Origin: Ziziphus jujuba
Taxonomy: Eukaryota; Streptophyta; Magnoliopsida; Rosales; Rhamnaceae
DNA: 64,000 bases
Assembly: GCF_031755915.1 (NCBI RefSeq)
Contig: NC_083387.1
Location: forward strand, 7,198,501 to 7,262,500
Direction of reading: 5' to 3'
The notes under the pieces are model-generated. The model had not been told where the DNA came from, made no database searches, and saw only the letters and a list, made by a program, of their open reading frames with translations. The translations under genes were made by a program, and so were the position numbers. Shown here piece after piece: positions 48,337-60,232 of the stretch (the first letter of the stretch is position 1; every line of letters begins with the position of its first letter).

Positions 48337-51152
48337 ATGGGCGCTTTGGATGAGGGACATTTCCATGAGGAACTTGAGAATGGAGTGAAACTTGATTGCA
48401 TTAAGCTTGATTGTGAGGAAGAGCCAATCACTACTGCTATTGAGGATGCTGTCAAAGTTCTGCTGCAAGGGTTGGGGGAGGATGTTAACAGAGAAGGTTT
48501 GAGGAAAACGCCGCTTCGAGTTGCAAAGGCCTTTCGAGAAGGAACTAAAGGTGATTACCATCCTTAACGTTCTAAAGCATATATATAAATATATATATAT
48601 ATATATATTTTTTTTCTAGTATTTTGTTTTCTAGTTTTTCATTCAAAAAGAAGGATCGGTTTTTCTTTAACCTCGGTTTTGCTGACTGTGATAGGACATT
48701 GCAAACAACCAACGTAGTTCTTTTCTTATCATTAGTTTTATTTTTTGGTCGTTTTCGTCATTGGTTGGTTGATTTGGCCAGCTTTGTTAATAATAAAATG
48801 GTCTACTTTTGTTGATAGGTAGGTAGCTGGTAAGCTGGTAGGATGGGTATGTATAGACTTAAAGCTTGTGATTTCTGTGTTCCTTCTGTTGATAATTTAA
48901 AAAGGTCCCTAAAGATTATGGTATTTATGTGATTGTTAATGAATTTTATTTTATTTTATTTTTTTGGTATGCTTTTAAAAAATTGCTTTGCAGTCTTCAA
49001 CAAGGAATAGTAGGTTGCTTTGTAATCCTCACTTTCAAGGAATAGTAGTGTCATTTTGGTCCTATATATTTTGGTTTATACAAAGGTTCATAGATAGACA
49101 AACGTATCTTATCTCATGGATGTATGTATTTACTAGGTTTCCCTTAGTATCCACTCTTAAGTTCCAGACTTGTAGCAACCGTTCAAGGGAGAATCCTATT
49201 ATAAAATTTTCTTCTTGACCATATTCATAAACATTTTTGTAAATGCATCTTTTTGCTGGATTCTCCATGCTTAATTGTATTTGCCATCACATATGCTAAA
49301 TTGGTAAGGACCGCATCAAAAGGATGAAATCATCTCATAGAAGTTTTTGTTTTTTTGTTTTTTTTTTCCCCTCCCCTTGTCTGTGGAAGAGAAATTCATT
49401 AAACTTCCCATTCTTCTAATGTGTGTACACCTTTCCAGATTCAACTGGACTAAGTATTTCAGACCAACCTAATTTTTTGAGTTGTAACTTAAAAAAAGAA
49501 TTAAAGAATGGACTATAGATGTATGACTCATTTCTTTATTTGTTACAAATGTTTTTCTTTGTTTTCTAACGTATCTGTAAATACAGAATGATTCTAAGTG
49601 CATGCTGCACCTTTCTCCCGAATCACTTTATTGTTCATAAACCTGTGATACAGCAGAAAATGCAGTACTGTCCATCTTGTCATGTCCATGCAAGAACCTA
49701 AACTAGCTTATGTGTATAGGTTGGTAGGGTTGACTAATTGTTCCTCAAGTAGGGAGGTTGGGATTTACAATGTTTTCTCTTGTCGAAATTTTCTAGTTGT
49801 TGAGCTAGGGCAAAAATATGCAAAGCGACAAGAAATTGAATTTAGTAAACATGCAGGTATTAAGCATGGTCTCCAAGTCTAAGAAGAATAAGTAAATAAT
49901 GTTGATGATACATTTAGTGTGCTCAAATTAGAGCTATCACATATGGAATACTGATTATGATGACCCTTTTTTTTCTTTTCCAGGTTACAGACAAAAGGTA
50001 AAGGACATTGTGCAAGGTGCTTTATTCCCTGAGGCTGGTATTGACAATGGAGTTGGTCATGCGGGAGGTGCTGGTGGGCTTGTGGTGGTTCGGGACATAG
50101 ATCTCTTTTCATACTGTGAGTCTTGCTTGCTACCTTTCCAGGTCAAATGTCATGTGGGTTATGTCCCTTCTGGCCAAAGGGTTGTGGGCTTAAGTAAGCT
50201 CTCTCGGGTGACTGATGTGTTTGCAAAACGTCTTCAAGAGCCCAAGCGTCTTGCAAATGAAGTCTGTGCAGCTTTGCAGCAGGGCATCCAGCCGGCAGGT
50301 GTAGCTATTGTACTCCAATGTCTACATATCCATTCTCCCGATTTAGAGGGTTCATTTCTAGACTCCAACCACCAAGCATGGGTAAAGACACTAGTTTGCT
50401 CTGGTTCAGGGGTTTTTGAGAACGAAAGTGACTATCTTTGGGGTGATTTTTTTAATCTTTTGAAATTCAGAGGCATAAATGTGGATAAAACTTTTATGAG
50501 ACATTCAAGTGATCAATCTTGGTGTCCTTCCCAGTCCTCTTCTGGTGCAAAAACTTCTGCGGTGATTGAATCCATCAATCAGGGGATGGTCACTGCAGTA
50601 GCTTCAATTATTAGGTCATTAGGTGAAGATCCATTACGGAAAGAACTTATAGGAACACCTGGTCGTTTTGTGAAGTGGCTATTAAACTTCCAACAGACTA
50701 ATTTGGAAATGAATCTAACTCCTCTAAATCCTGATGTAGAAATCAGCGACAAGGAAAAGCAAATGCAGTCCGAGCTGAACTTATCATTTTGGTCTCAGTG
50801 CGAGCATCATTTACTACCTTTCCATGGTGTTGTGCATATAGGATATTTTGGCTTTGAAGGTCTGACCTCCATTGGAAAATCCCTTTTACAGTCAATAGTT
50901 CATTTTTATGGTTTCAAGCTCCAGGTACAGGAAAGACTCACTAGGCAGATAGCAGAGACTGTATCATCACTTTTAGGTAGAGATGTAATAGTGGTTGTGG
51001 AGGCCAACCACACTTGTATGGTTTCTAGAGGGATTGAGAAATTTGGAAGTAGTACAGCTACAATTGCTGCATTGGGTCGATATTCGACCGATCCTGTTGC
51101 TAGGGAAAGGTTTTTGCAGGGCATACCAAAAACTAGCACTTCTGAAGTCTAA
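48337..51152 (+). CDS. GCH1: GTP cyclohydrolase I, plant tandem-domain type
   Basis: Catalyses GTP to 7,8-dihydroneopterin triphosphate, the committed step of pterin and folate synthesis; cytosolic in plants. Exon 1 is 48337-48550 and exon 2 is 49984-51152, giving 460 aa, as expected for the plant enzyme. The intron is 1433 bp. Two GCHI domains lie in tandem: domain 1 (about residues 25-230) and domain 2 (about 245-450). Domain 1 keeps GLSKLSRVTDVFAKRLQEP but has CESC (Cys116) where the zinc ligands CEHH should be. Domain 2 keeps CEHHLLPFHG (Cys344) but its GLSK-type loop reads GLTSIGKSLL. The complementary losses are known for the plant enzyme, where both halves are needed for activity. No transit peptide is seen. 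The start is the first ATG giving the family-like MGALDEGHFHEEL; the frame is open further upstream without family resemblance. Confidence 0.95.
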
Positions 51153-52659
51153 TTCTCAGTCTTTAGTCCATTTTGTTATTGTGATATCTTGGCCTTGGTG
51201 ATTTTTTTCATATCGGCATGGTAGGTTTTCGGGGATAAAATGATCTGTCCAAGTAATGGTTGAAGACGATCTGGGTCCCACTCAATGATTTTGTTTTGTA
51301 ATGTTGTTTTAAACTTTGTTAGGATCTTAGATTTTGATTCTCGTCCACATTTACCCAAAATTTTGATTATTGCTCATCATTTACTGTCTATAGCATAAGC
51401 CCTTAAAAGAATCCCAAGGAAGGTCATTATTTCAAAGAATTTATATTGCTCAGTATCAATTCCCTTGCCGGAATGTAGGTATAGCAAGCTTTTATGTAAC
51501 ACCATCTTTATTATTGATTATAAAAGTGTATTTCTTCTTTTATCCAACAGTGTTCCATATGTGTATTAAAGATCTTTGTTTTGTCTTTTCTTAAAACTTT
51601 TTTATCACTATTGTGGACTTTGATTTGCTTATTATGGAATGGTTCTAAATGGTATTAAATTGTAAACAATGGTAATTAATGGCAAGAAAAAATAGAGAGA
51701 TTTTATTTTCTCAAATGTTACACCTTAAATTCACAAACGTATCTTTTGGTTTTCTTGGATATGCAGATTAGAGGAAGGGAAACAGAAGGAGAACCAGTGA
51801 AGGTACCAACACAATTACTGGTGCCCATGCCAGGGGCATTCTGAAGTGCGGATTGAATTGCTGATATATAGTTGCCCAGGTTATATAAAAATTTTAGGAA
51901 TAAAGGAATTCAATTTGTGTATTGGGAATCGTATTCTCCAAAGAACTTCTGAGACAACCAAACGTGAAGATGCGAGACTTAAAAACATCACTTAAAAAAT
52001 TAAAATTGAATGAAAAATGTTCTAAATTTAAGACGTTCCTTTTAGTCTTGTGCTCGAGTCTTCTCTCTCTCTCTCTCTCTCTCTCTCTTCCGTGTTGTCC
52101 GCTCCAAGTCCTAGTTGCATCGTCACGCTTGGATATCAGTGCATAATCTCAAAGCAAAACTCTAGTAACTTTTTATTCAACCGAAAAAAAAAAAAAACCC
52201 AAACAAACAAAGACTCTTGTAACTTTGTTTGCAGTAATACAAAGATGTCCTTTAAAGGGAAACGCATATGGAAAAGACTGGTATAGACACCAGTGAAAGA
52301 CATCACCAAAAACCTAAAGTCGTAAAGCATAACCACAATTAGATGCACAAAAATACCAATGCGACTCAAGTATTGTTGGCTTATAGCTGATATTTCATTC
52401 GGGATTGTCCCCAAAAAATAAAAATAAAAAAGAGATTCATTATTGTTCTTTTAAATGGATTATTATGCTACATGTTTCACTTATCTGAGTTTACCAATTA
52501 GGGCAAAAAAAAAAAGAAAAAAAAAAAGAAAAAGAAAACAAAAAGTGCTTATAAACAAAGAGGTGATGGTGTAACTCTCACAGCAACCATAAGAACGTTT
52601 ATGTATATGTATATATGCATAAAGTGCTCAGCAAGATTTCGTTTTTAAACTGAACAACC
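51153..52659. other. 3' flank of GCH1 and spacer
   Basis: Contains the GCH1 3' UTR, a (CT)13 tract at 52063-52088, and mixed poly(A) near 52180-52196 and 52506-52545. Convergent with the next gene. No coding region recognised. Confidence 0.5.
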
Positions 52660-55600
52660 TTATTCCAGCCACATGTGTCGAATTTTATGCCACTGTACTG
52701 CAGGTTTCTTGCCTACGTGAGGTTTTGGTTGAGGACCATGGCCTTTACCAATATGCGCACTAATCAGAATAGCTGCAATGGCAATTCCAAGGATCATTGC
52801 CAGAAATATATATGATGATAAAGATGGCACATGAACCTGCACGAAACACATAACTAATCAGCACATTTTTCAAGACAATAAGTAAGCTTTGTAAAATATT
52901 CTCACAAAAAAGACAACGGCCAATTCTATTAAGTATTTCATCTAAGCTTATAAAACAACTTCAATCTATTAACATGGTCTAAACATCTGGAAGAACTCGA
53001 AAATAATACCAACATATTTAGCTTTCCATAAACTCAGTGATCAAGTTGTTTATAAAGTGGAGAGCCTTGTTACTGCTCATCAGATACTACTAGATTGATT
53101 TTTATGGTTGAGAGATTCCAGGAAAATATTGACAAACATGAAATTTGTACCACCATAGCACATAAATAGTATCATTTAGAGGAAAAGAGAAATACAAAGT
53201 GAATGTGGCATAACCTTCTTCATGAGCAACTGCTTTTGAGGAAGATTTTTGTCAGCATGCACTAGAGAATAGCGCAACATATCAATTATTGTCAACTTCG
53301 TTATGGGATCATCACTCTCTGTCAGCACAAAGAATTATAACTCTATACAGCATAAACCATTCTGATAGCAGGGGAAAGGGAAAATAATATTAATTAATGA
53401 AGTATAACCTGGAATGTCAAATATTTGTTTTGTAGGTGGGATTCCCAATAGCTCTCCAAGATGAACTTGAACACGAGCACGATCAAAACGTGAGAGAAGA
53501 TCACCATGCGTAACAACAATAACAGGTTTGTCATCTGTTAAAATTACAGAAAGTGGAAATATTAACTTGACATCTTTTCCAGGTCTCCCACTTCTTCCTT
53601 CCAGTTATAGCTTTAAGTGTGATTCTACTAATCATGCATAAGTGCTCCAATCTTACTTCCTGAAAGTTTCTTGCTTGTAATTAAATTTTTTTATTTTATT
53701 TTTTATTTTTGGTACAATTCTTGGTCGCCTTCCCTTCCTTTTTCAAGAAATGAATATCCTATTGGCAGATCATCTCGATTGATTCCTACTTGTATGAGTG
53801 TTTTTTTTTCCCGTTCTTTTCCAGTGTAGATCAACAATTTAAATACAGAGAAAATAAATCTGAAAAAACTAAACCACAGTCTGATACCTCTGAATGATAA
53901 ATAAGGGCATTTGAATGTGGAAGCAATCAGTTTTGTATATTCCTTTTCAGCACTTCCATCACTGTCCATGGATTTCAGAATTGACAGCGCATTAACAACA
54001 AATATTACAAAGTTAACCTTCCTGATCTCTTTGGACACAGAACCATTGTTGCGAGCTTTACACTTCATTATGGCTCTCAAAGTTGGAATATCTGAATCCC
54101 TGATTCACAATTCGTAGAAGCAATTTAAATGTAAATAGATAAAAAAAAAAAAAAAAGGTCCTAACCCAAATAAAATGGTTGTATGTACTTAAAAATTGGA
54201 CCTTATAACAAGCTCCCCATTACGGACACCATTTGTCATCCAACGTTTTAACATTTTGATGTTATCATGTAAATTATCAGACAAGCTACGGGTGTCATAG
54301 AGGCAGAAAGATGTTGAACCTCTTGGGACCATATACTCCTGGAGGAAGCAGGTTCCATCTCCCAAAGAAGAATTATCTGCTACAAGAGAATAGAATGTTT
54401 ACCAAGCTAAGTTTAAGTTTGTAAAACAAGAAGTATAATTATCATATTCAAACACAAAAATAAATAAATAAATAAATAAAATAAAAAATTCATGATTCTT
54501 CACTGACATTTTAATGAAAATGGGTGGATAACATACATGAAACTTGAGCTCTCTCCGGTGCAAACTTGTCATCTTCAAACACCTTTGAAATTCTGTTTAC
54601 AAGACTGCTTTTTCCAGATCCTTTAGGACCAATCAATATGAGAGTTGTTGTATTTGGCACATCATAGTCACCCAAATCCCTGTTTCCCACCTTTTCAATC
54701 CATCCTCCAGGGGTGTAGCTGCCAAGTTTAAAGAACTCCATCACTTCTTGGAAGCAAACAGTCTCCCGCTACCATAAACAACACAGTAAATACAATAGCT
54801 AGCTAGACCAAATAATCACAAAGTAGTCTTTTTAAATAACAACCGGACATTTATCTTTCATTAGTGTCACACTTAAATGATGTCCATAAAACACGAAAAC
54901 CTGTAGTTCTGAAAGTTTGCATCAATTTTTTCTTTTCTTTTCTTTTATTTTTTATTTCTATTATATATATATATATATATATACAGTTCTTTGATAAAAC
55001 TAAATCCTTCCAATAAGGAAAGACAATCCCCAGGCGTTCAATTCATTATAATATCCAAAATTGGGACTAAACAAATAATTAGAAAAAATTCCCTACGCAT
55101 TTGAACCTAAAATCAGGCATAGAAAAATGGAAATAATGATACAGAATATCAAAGTAACGTTCTTGCAGCTCAGTCAACCACATTGCAACTACAAAAGCAA
55201 AACATTTAAGAAACACAAAATTATAAGAAGATGTATGGAACTTGTGCTTGACATGAGTTACCTCAAAATTTTGCTCTTAGCCTCTTCCAGGCCGTTGCTA
55301 CTACGAACATGCAATTCATCGAAACTCCAAAAAATTTGTGCGTAAATATTGTTCATCCTCCTCTGATTAGTTTCAAAATCCAAAGAAGCCGAAGATAATT
55401 GATGGCTTTCTTTGTCGAACTCTTGAAAGACCAACCCACTTTCTCCTTCATCTGGATCACCCCCAATCTTCATCCTCAATTTATCCCTGACCAACAATTG
55501 GAAAAAAACCACAAACCATTTCCAGTTTCAATAAAACCCCGTTCCTTTTTTTTTTTTTTTCTTTACCGAAATAATTATTATCAAAAACAAAATTAAAATA

Positions 55601-55813
55601 AGAATTCCTTGAGGCACCTGAGAAGCGGAGAATCCATCAGGGAAAAATCATGGTTCAGTGAGGATTCTTCCTCTGCAAGTTGGCATTAGAAGGGGAGTCA
55701 AATTCAATGGATGAAACAAAGAGAAAAACAAAACTGAGAGAGAGGGAGAGAGATAGAGATAGAGATAAAAGAAAGAAAGTTGTACCAGAAGGGGTGAGAA
55801 AATCACCACCCAT
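52660..55813 (-). CDS. P-loop GTPase-like protein with C-terminal membrane anchor
   Basis: The nine exons on the minus strand are 55813-55786, 55672-55618, 55486-55262, 54718-54537, 54379-54202, 54099-53888, 53534-53409, 53318-53215 and 52836-52660, in frame throughout, giving 428 aa. The P-loop GPKGSGKSSL is at residues 133-142 (G1). LYDTRS could serve as the G3 region, and IVVTHGD as the base-recognition strand. The N-terminal 100 residues are acidic and helical. The C-terminal exon encodes one hydrophobic helix (YIFLAMILGIAIAAILISA, about residues 379-397) followed by a basic tail, so the protein is probably tail-anchored with its GTPase domain in the cytosol. It resembles an uncharacterised plant P-loop NTPase family with distant likeness to septin/dynamin-type folds. 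Exon 4 was started at 54718 because only that acceptor keeps frame. Exon 5 has tandem acceptors TAGCAG. Confidence 0.85.
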
Positions 55814-56300
55814 GTGATTGTGATGTTAGCTTTGGTTGAAGTTAAAGGTGTGATTTATGGTCTATCAGTCGGACCCAGAAAGAAGAAGTGAGAAATGGCT
55901 ATTGGACAGAAGGTAGAGTGGACTCTATGGAGAAGCAAGAATATGCCATAGCCATTAGCCTACATAACAAGCAGAGACTTTTTATCGCTTGCTTCTCCGT
56001 TAAGACAGTGCGGGTGTGACTCTGCCAGGAGTATCACACCGGAAAACCTGCCACGTCAAATATCACCAAGTCAGCTCTTGCCAGTTGCCACGTCGGTCAT
56101 CTTTGTTTTTGTGTTTGACTTAGTTTAATTCTATATATTTGTAGTATCACAATCACAATCTTATCTAAATCTATATTTCTGAAAAACTAAAACTTTAGTA
56201 CAAATACCTGCTATATACCGGCTTTACTTTCTTTCTTTTTTTTTAATCTTTTTTTATGGTTATTCTTATTTTCTTCTACATCAATTTTTTTTACACTATG
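55814..56300. other. Promoter region of the P-loop gene
   Basis: 5' flank of the minus-strand gene, ending at the LTR retrotransposon. A purine-rich GA stretch lies inside the gene's first intron (55736-55770). No other gene. Confidence 0.5.
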
Positions 56301-57369
56301 TGTGACGGTCCATATTTTTAGAATGGTCTAATGGTATTTTAGTAAATATTTGAAAATCAGAATCTTTGATCCCGGACCGTGGAAATCTCTTAAAAATGTC
56401 ACTAGGATAGTGCATGTCGAATAGCAGGCCAAGATATGAAGATTTGCTAGAGAAAACTCCATTGCGATTCCTCGCACAAAGTAATATCTACAACTACCAG
56501 AATAGAAATAGTTAAATAAGCTCTTTAAGGGGGTGGTCCGTGTCTAGCTCTCCACGACCCCCGGCTATAGCTGCGAGCTTGGGCTAAGCAAGCCTCCCAT
56601 GGGCAATGGCAAGTCATGGGATGAGCATAAAGTGCCACGGAGGTGGTCTTATGTCTCTGAGTGACAGGGGGTCCTGAGGATAGTATCGGTAGGCACTACG
56701 AGCTGGTATTGCATGTCACTCTTGTGCTAGAGGCTGAGTGTAGCATTCGCTATGCCGTTTCCTATTGGCTATGCCAAGGACACACGTAGGCCTTTATTAC
56801 AAGGTTGTGGCAAATATGCCATTAGGCGGGGACTCGGGTTCTACCTTGCTCAAGAGGATCGGGAGCTAAGTAGGCACGGACGGGGCGACACCATGCCATC
56901 GTGTGGCATTCGTATGTGGGCTTCAGATCTTATGTTGCTACCTTGGGTGGCATGTTGGCACGATGCTAATGTGTATGCCTTAGGATAGTGTGTTATTCGG
57001 GATGTGCATGAACCAAGGCCCGAATGGAAGGCTGGGTTGCTGGCTAGATCTTGGCACAAGGTCGAGCTGCAGGCCACCAAGTGGGCATGGGGCCATCGGG
57101 CTAGCTTATCGAGTGGCATGAGCCTTGATGATTATGAGAACTTATAGATGAGGCGAGCGTCTTAGCTAATAGTCTTGATGCCAGGAAGCGACCATAGTGG
57201 CCTATGTGCAAGACTCACGAGAGTAGTTCTTATCGGTGAACGTCAGGGGCGTACGATTGGTATCAGATGGGTAGATATATGAACTCGGATAGTGAGAAGG
57301 CTGACCTTGACTAGAGAGTCTTGGCTCCGCACGGTCTATTTCTACTGCATAAAATGTAGGATCGTGACA
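56301..57369 (+). repeat. Left LTR
   Basis: 1069 bp, TGTGACGGTCC… to …ATCGTGACA. It contains an open frame at 56752-56988 (78 codons, MPFPIGYAKDTRRPLLQGC…) that is also open in the right LTR as MPFSIGHDKDTRRPLLQGC. It is probably coincidental, because it lies within LTR sequence. Confidence 0.9.
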
Positions 57370-57371
57370 GG

Positions 57372-57385
57372 TGGTATCAAAACCC
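57372..57385 (+). promoter_or_regulatory. Primer-binding site, initiator tRNA-Met type
   Basis: TGGTATCAAAACCC two bases after the left LTR. The first eight bases equal the usual plant initiator-Met site (TGGTATCAGAGC…); the rest has diverged. Confidence 0.7.
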
Positions 57386-58082
57386 GATTTGTCCTGCAAC
57401 AGGCGAACTGAGGAACGGAATGGTATTGGTTGGTGATGCTTGGATCGGTAGAACCTCGATGCTACTGTGAAGGAGGGCATTCTTACATGGTGTGTGGGTA
57501 GTTGTGGCAACATGCCCAACTTGAATATGATGTGGGAATGTTCACCAAACGAGTGTCAGTGCGCGATACAAATACACCTCAACTGGGATGCTTGAGAAAT
57601 GAGACAAATGCAAAGTTCTTGAATGGGATGAGCATTTAGAATAAATGATTGGTACTTAGAAAGGAATTCATGTATTGTTCAATGAGGAGCCACAAGAGAT
57701 TGCTAGCCACAATGCTCTTATGGAAGTACAAGCCATGGGTAGTGCAGGGCTTCATTGAGGGAGTATAAGTCGCAAGAGGGGCGTTCCTTCTTGGAGACCA
57801 TGGTCGATTAATGCACCTCTTTTAGAGGTAGTATAGTTCTCTTGGATAGTCGAGGGCTTATTAGCCATGTGTTTCTTTTGGGGTATTAATATCAAGAATA
57901 TACAGAAAATACCAAAAAATAGGTCCATTTTAATCAAGAGTCTTGACAGCCACAAAAGTGGGGGAGAAAGAACAAGCCAGTGTGGCTGGGTGGTATAGGC
58001 GTTGAAGCGAGTGAGAAGTTAAGACGAATGGGTGCGGGGGTATGTTCTAAGTGAAACTCCCGTTGAGCATTATTGAATATGG

Positions 58083-58586
58083 GGCCATCAGGGCCAATGA
58101 CAAAGCCACAAGGGTGGCAAGGATGCTGAGCGACATTCATTACATGGCCACGTGGGCTAAGTGAGAGGGCCAAGTTAAGGTTCGATATAGAGCATAATCC
58201 AAGAATTCGGCCATCAAGGGGCCAAAGTTTAGGTGCCATTAAGGCACAAACGCAGGCGCGAATTGGAGATTAGGCCAATGGGGCCAAGAATCGTGCATGC
58301 CATGAAGGCATGATGGTGGGTGAGAACTCAAAGATAAGGCCGAGAGGGCCAAAAGGACCTCCAAAAGAAAGGCAGGGAGTAAGTGATAACATCAACCAGG
58401 TCATGAGGACAAAATTTTGAAATGCCGCAGAGACATGGGCTTCGGGAGGAAGTGCAAACAGACCATAGAGCTTGGGTAGCCTTAGAAATTTTGGTGCATA
58501 TTGGCATAAAATGTTAGTTGTAGAGGCAAATGACTTCAATAGAAGCAACAGCCTTGAGGGCATGGTGGTCGGTGCCACGAGGGCAC
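58083..58586. repeat. Array of short GGCC-type inverted repeats inside the LTR element
   Basis: At least nine small palindrome-like units of the form GCC-spacer-GGC, for example GGCCATCAGGGCC (58083), GCCACAAGGGTGGC (58105), GGCCATCAAGGGGCC (58209), GTGCCATTAAGGCAC (58233), GGCCAATGGGGCC (58273), CATGCCATGAAGGCATG (58296), GGCCGAGAGGGCC (58338) and GTGCCACGAGGGCAC (58572). Arms are 4-7 nt and spacing is irregular. Confidence 0.65.
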
Positions 58587-59747
58587 GAGACTCTGGTGCG
58601 AGTCCGTAAGAAAACCATAAGTGAGCCCGTTCAGTGAGAGAGTAAACGTTTGCTTGAGTGGAATTCAGACGAGCACTTGAGTCAGCATCGAAGGCATAAG
58701 TGGGAGAGTGTTCATTACGTGGACACCCTATACCTTGGGCACAAAGACATGGTGGTTTTGGAAGCTTAAGTGGAGTGGAGCAATGTGCATCGAAGTAGAA
58801 GTCTGGATAAAGAAGTTCATGCAGGACGATACCTTATCTTTAAATCTTTTGGCTAGAGTTGGATAGAGCCAAAGTAAGCTCATGATTAAGTAGCCTTGTA
58901 GAGTTTGAAAGCCATTTGTGGATGGATAAGGGCAAGATATTTATGAGTCTAGGGAAACCCAAAACCTCATAAAGTGAAGTGCCAAAAGATGCATGGGAGC
59001 ATGTGAACCCAAAGGACTTGGAAAGGAAGTCTCGGCGGAGACTAACAAGTATGTCCTGCATGATCAAAAGGGTCAAATTTGAGCATGGTATATTGCCGGA
59101 GGGTAAGATTTGGTTCAAGAAGGAACTTTGACGGCGTGGAGCATCACGAATTTGCCATAGGACAAAGTTGGCTCAAAAGGGGGAGTCAAGATGCAAAAGT
59201 GAGCAAGATTGAGGCAGAGAACTAAGAAAGGAACTTAGTTCAGGGTGACACTAGGTGTCAACAGCCGAAATAAGGGGGTCTCAGAAGAGAAGACTTCTAG
59301 TTGAGATGTGGCAACTCGTCGCGTAGAGAATGCCACTTGCACAGGGGATTGGCGTTGGAAGCCAGGAAAATGAATGCGCACTTGAGGGATGTTGTGCATC
59401 AATTTGCAATTAGAGAAGGCGAGCTAGCTTGAGATTTGCTAGCACATCACCATCATGGGGATGGAAATTTGAGCATGGGAACAAGAGCTGAGAAGGAAAT
59501 CTTAGCTCGTCACAGCAAGAGGGTGCCGATGAAGTATGAAGTGGAGTTCAAGAGAGAGAATAACTACCACACGAGGAACTCTCAAGGTTGGGTACCACTG
59601 GGTCAATTGACATATGGGCAACATCTGAGAGGAGACGGTGTGCTTGATGAGAGGGTCAAGGTCGCCATCGGATTATTTAATAGAGTTCGGTCCACGCGAG
59701 GATCTTGAAGGCAAAGGGTGCCTTACTTCGGAGCTCAGGAATCTATC

Positions 59748-59960
59748 CGTCCAAGAAGGACAATAAGTGTTGGCTTGGGTGTCAATGACTAAAGAGAACA
59801 TCGTCCAGAGGGGACATGAAGTTGGCTAAAGTGATGCCAACAAGCAAAAAAAGCATCTGTCCAAGAGGGACACCAGTTTGGCTAGGGTGCCATCGATGCA
59901 AATGAGAGGCAGAATTCGTCCAAGAGGGACACTATCTGCTTGCGGAGCTGAAAGTACTGG
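59748..59960. repeat. Four-unit imperfect tandem repeat, 54-59 bp period, inside the LTR element
   Basis: CGTCCAAGAAGGACA (59748), CGTCCAGAGGGGACA (59802), TGTCCAAGAGGGACA (59858) and CGTCCAAGAGGGACA (59917). The first three are followed by TTGGCT then a GGTG/AGTG box. Each core is itself a partial palindrome (GTCC…GGAC). Confidence 0.75.
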
Positions 59961-60218
59961 GCAAAGCGCTAATATATGCACATGGAGGTGAGATTTTTAG
60001 GAGAGCTTGAGTTTGGGTGAATGCATGCTAGAGGTCCTTGGCTAAGTCCAAGAGTGGGCGCGCGAAGGTTGTCATAGATGTGATTCTACAGAGGTAGGGG
60101 AATGAAGTATGTAGGATCTTGAGTTTGAGCTTGAAGAACTTATGTGGGCGAAGAGTTGCATGGGGTGCGGGAGTTTGAGAATAGCTAGCGGGCACGTCGA
60201 TGAGGGCATCGACATAAT

Positions 60219-60232
60219 GAAGTGGGGGAGGA
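60219..60232 (+). promoter_or_regulatory. Polypurine tract before the right LTR
   Basis: A purine-rich run AAGTGGGGGAGGA immediately precedes the TG that opens the right LTR, the usual site of plus-strand priming. Confidence 0.7.

Noticed and set aside
52150..52225. Possible third tail-only LINE insertion (poly(A) with CTCTAGTAAC / CTCTTGTAAC flanks)
   Set aside because: Flanking repeats match only partly, sequence lies on both sides of the poly(A), and the CACCC junction is absent.
54719..54773. Earlier acceptor for exon 4 of the P-loop gene, adding an RETVCFQEV segment
   Set aside because: Phase does not match the end of exon 3. The AG at 54720-54719 keeps frame and gives SYTPGGWIE.
56752..56988. 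Open frame in the left LTR and its partner in the right LTR
   Set aside because: It lies in LTR sequence, has no known domain, and its similarity is explained by the LTRs being copies of each other.
57934..58578. Minus-strand open frames of about 100 codons in the LTR-element interior
   Set aside because: Composition is driven by the GGCC hairpin array. No domain, and frames are unconnected.
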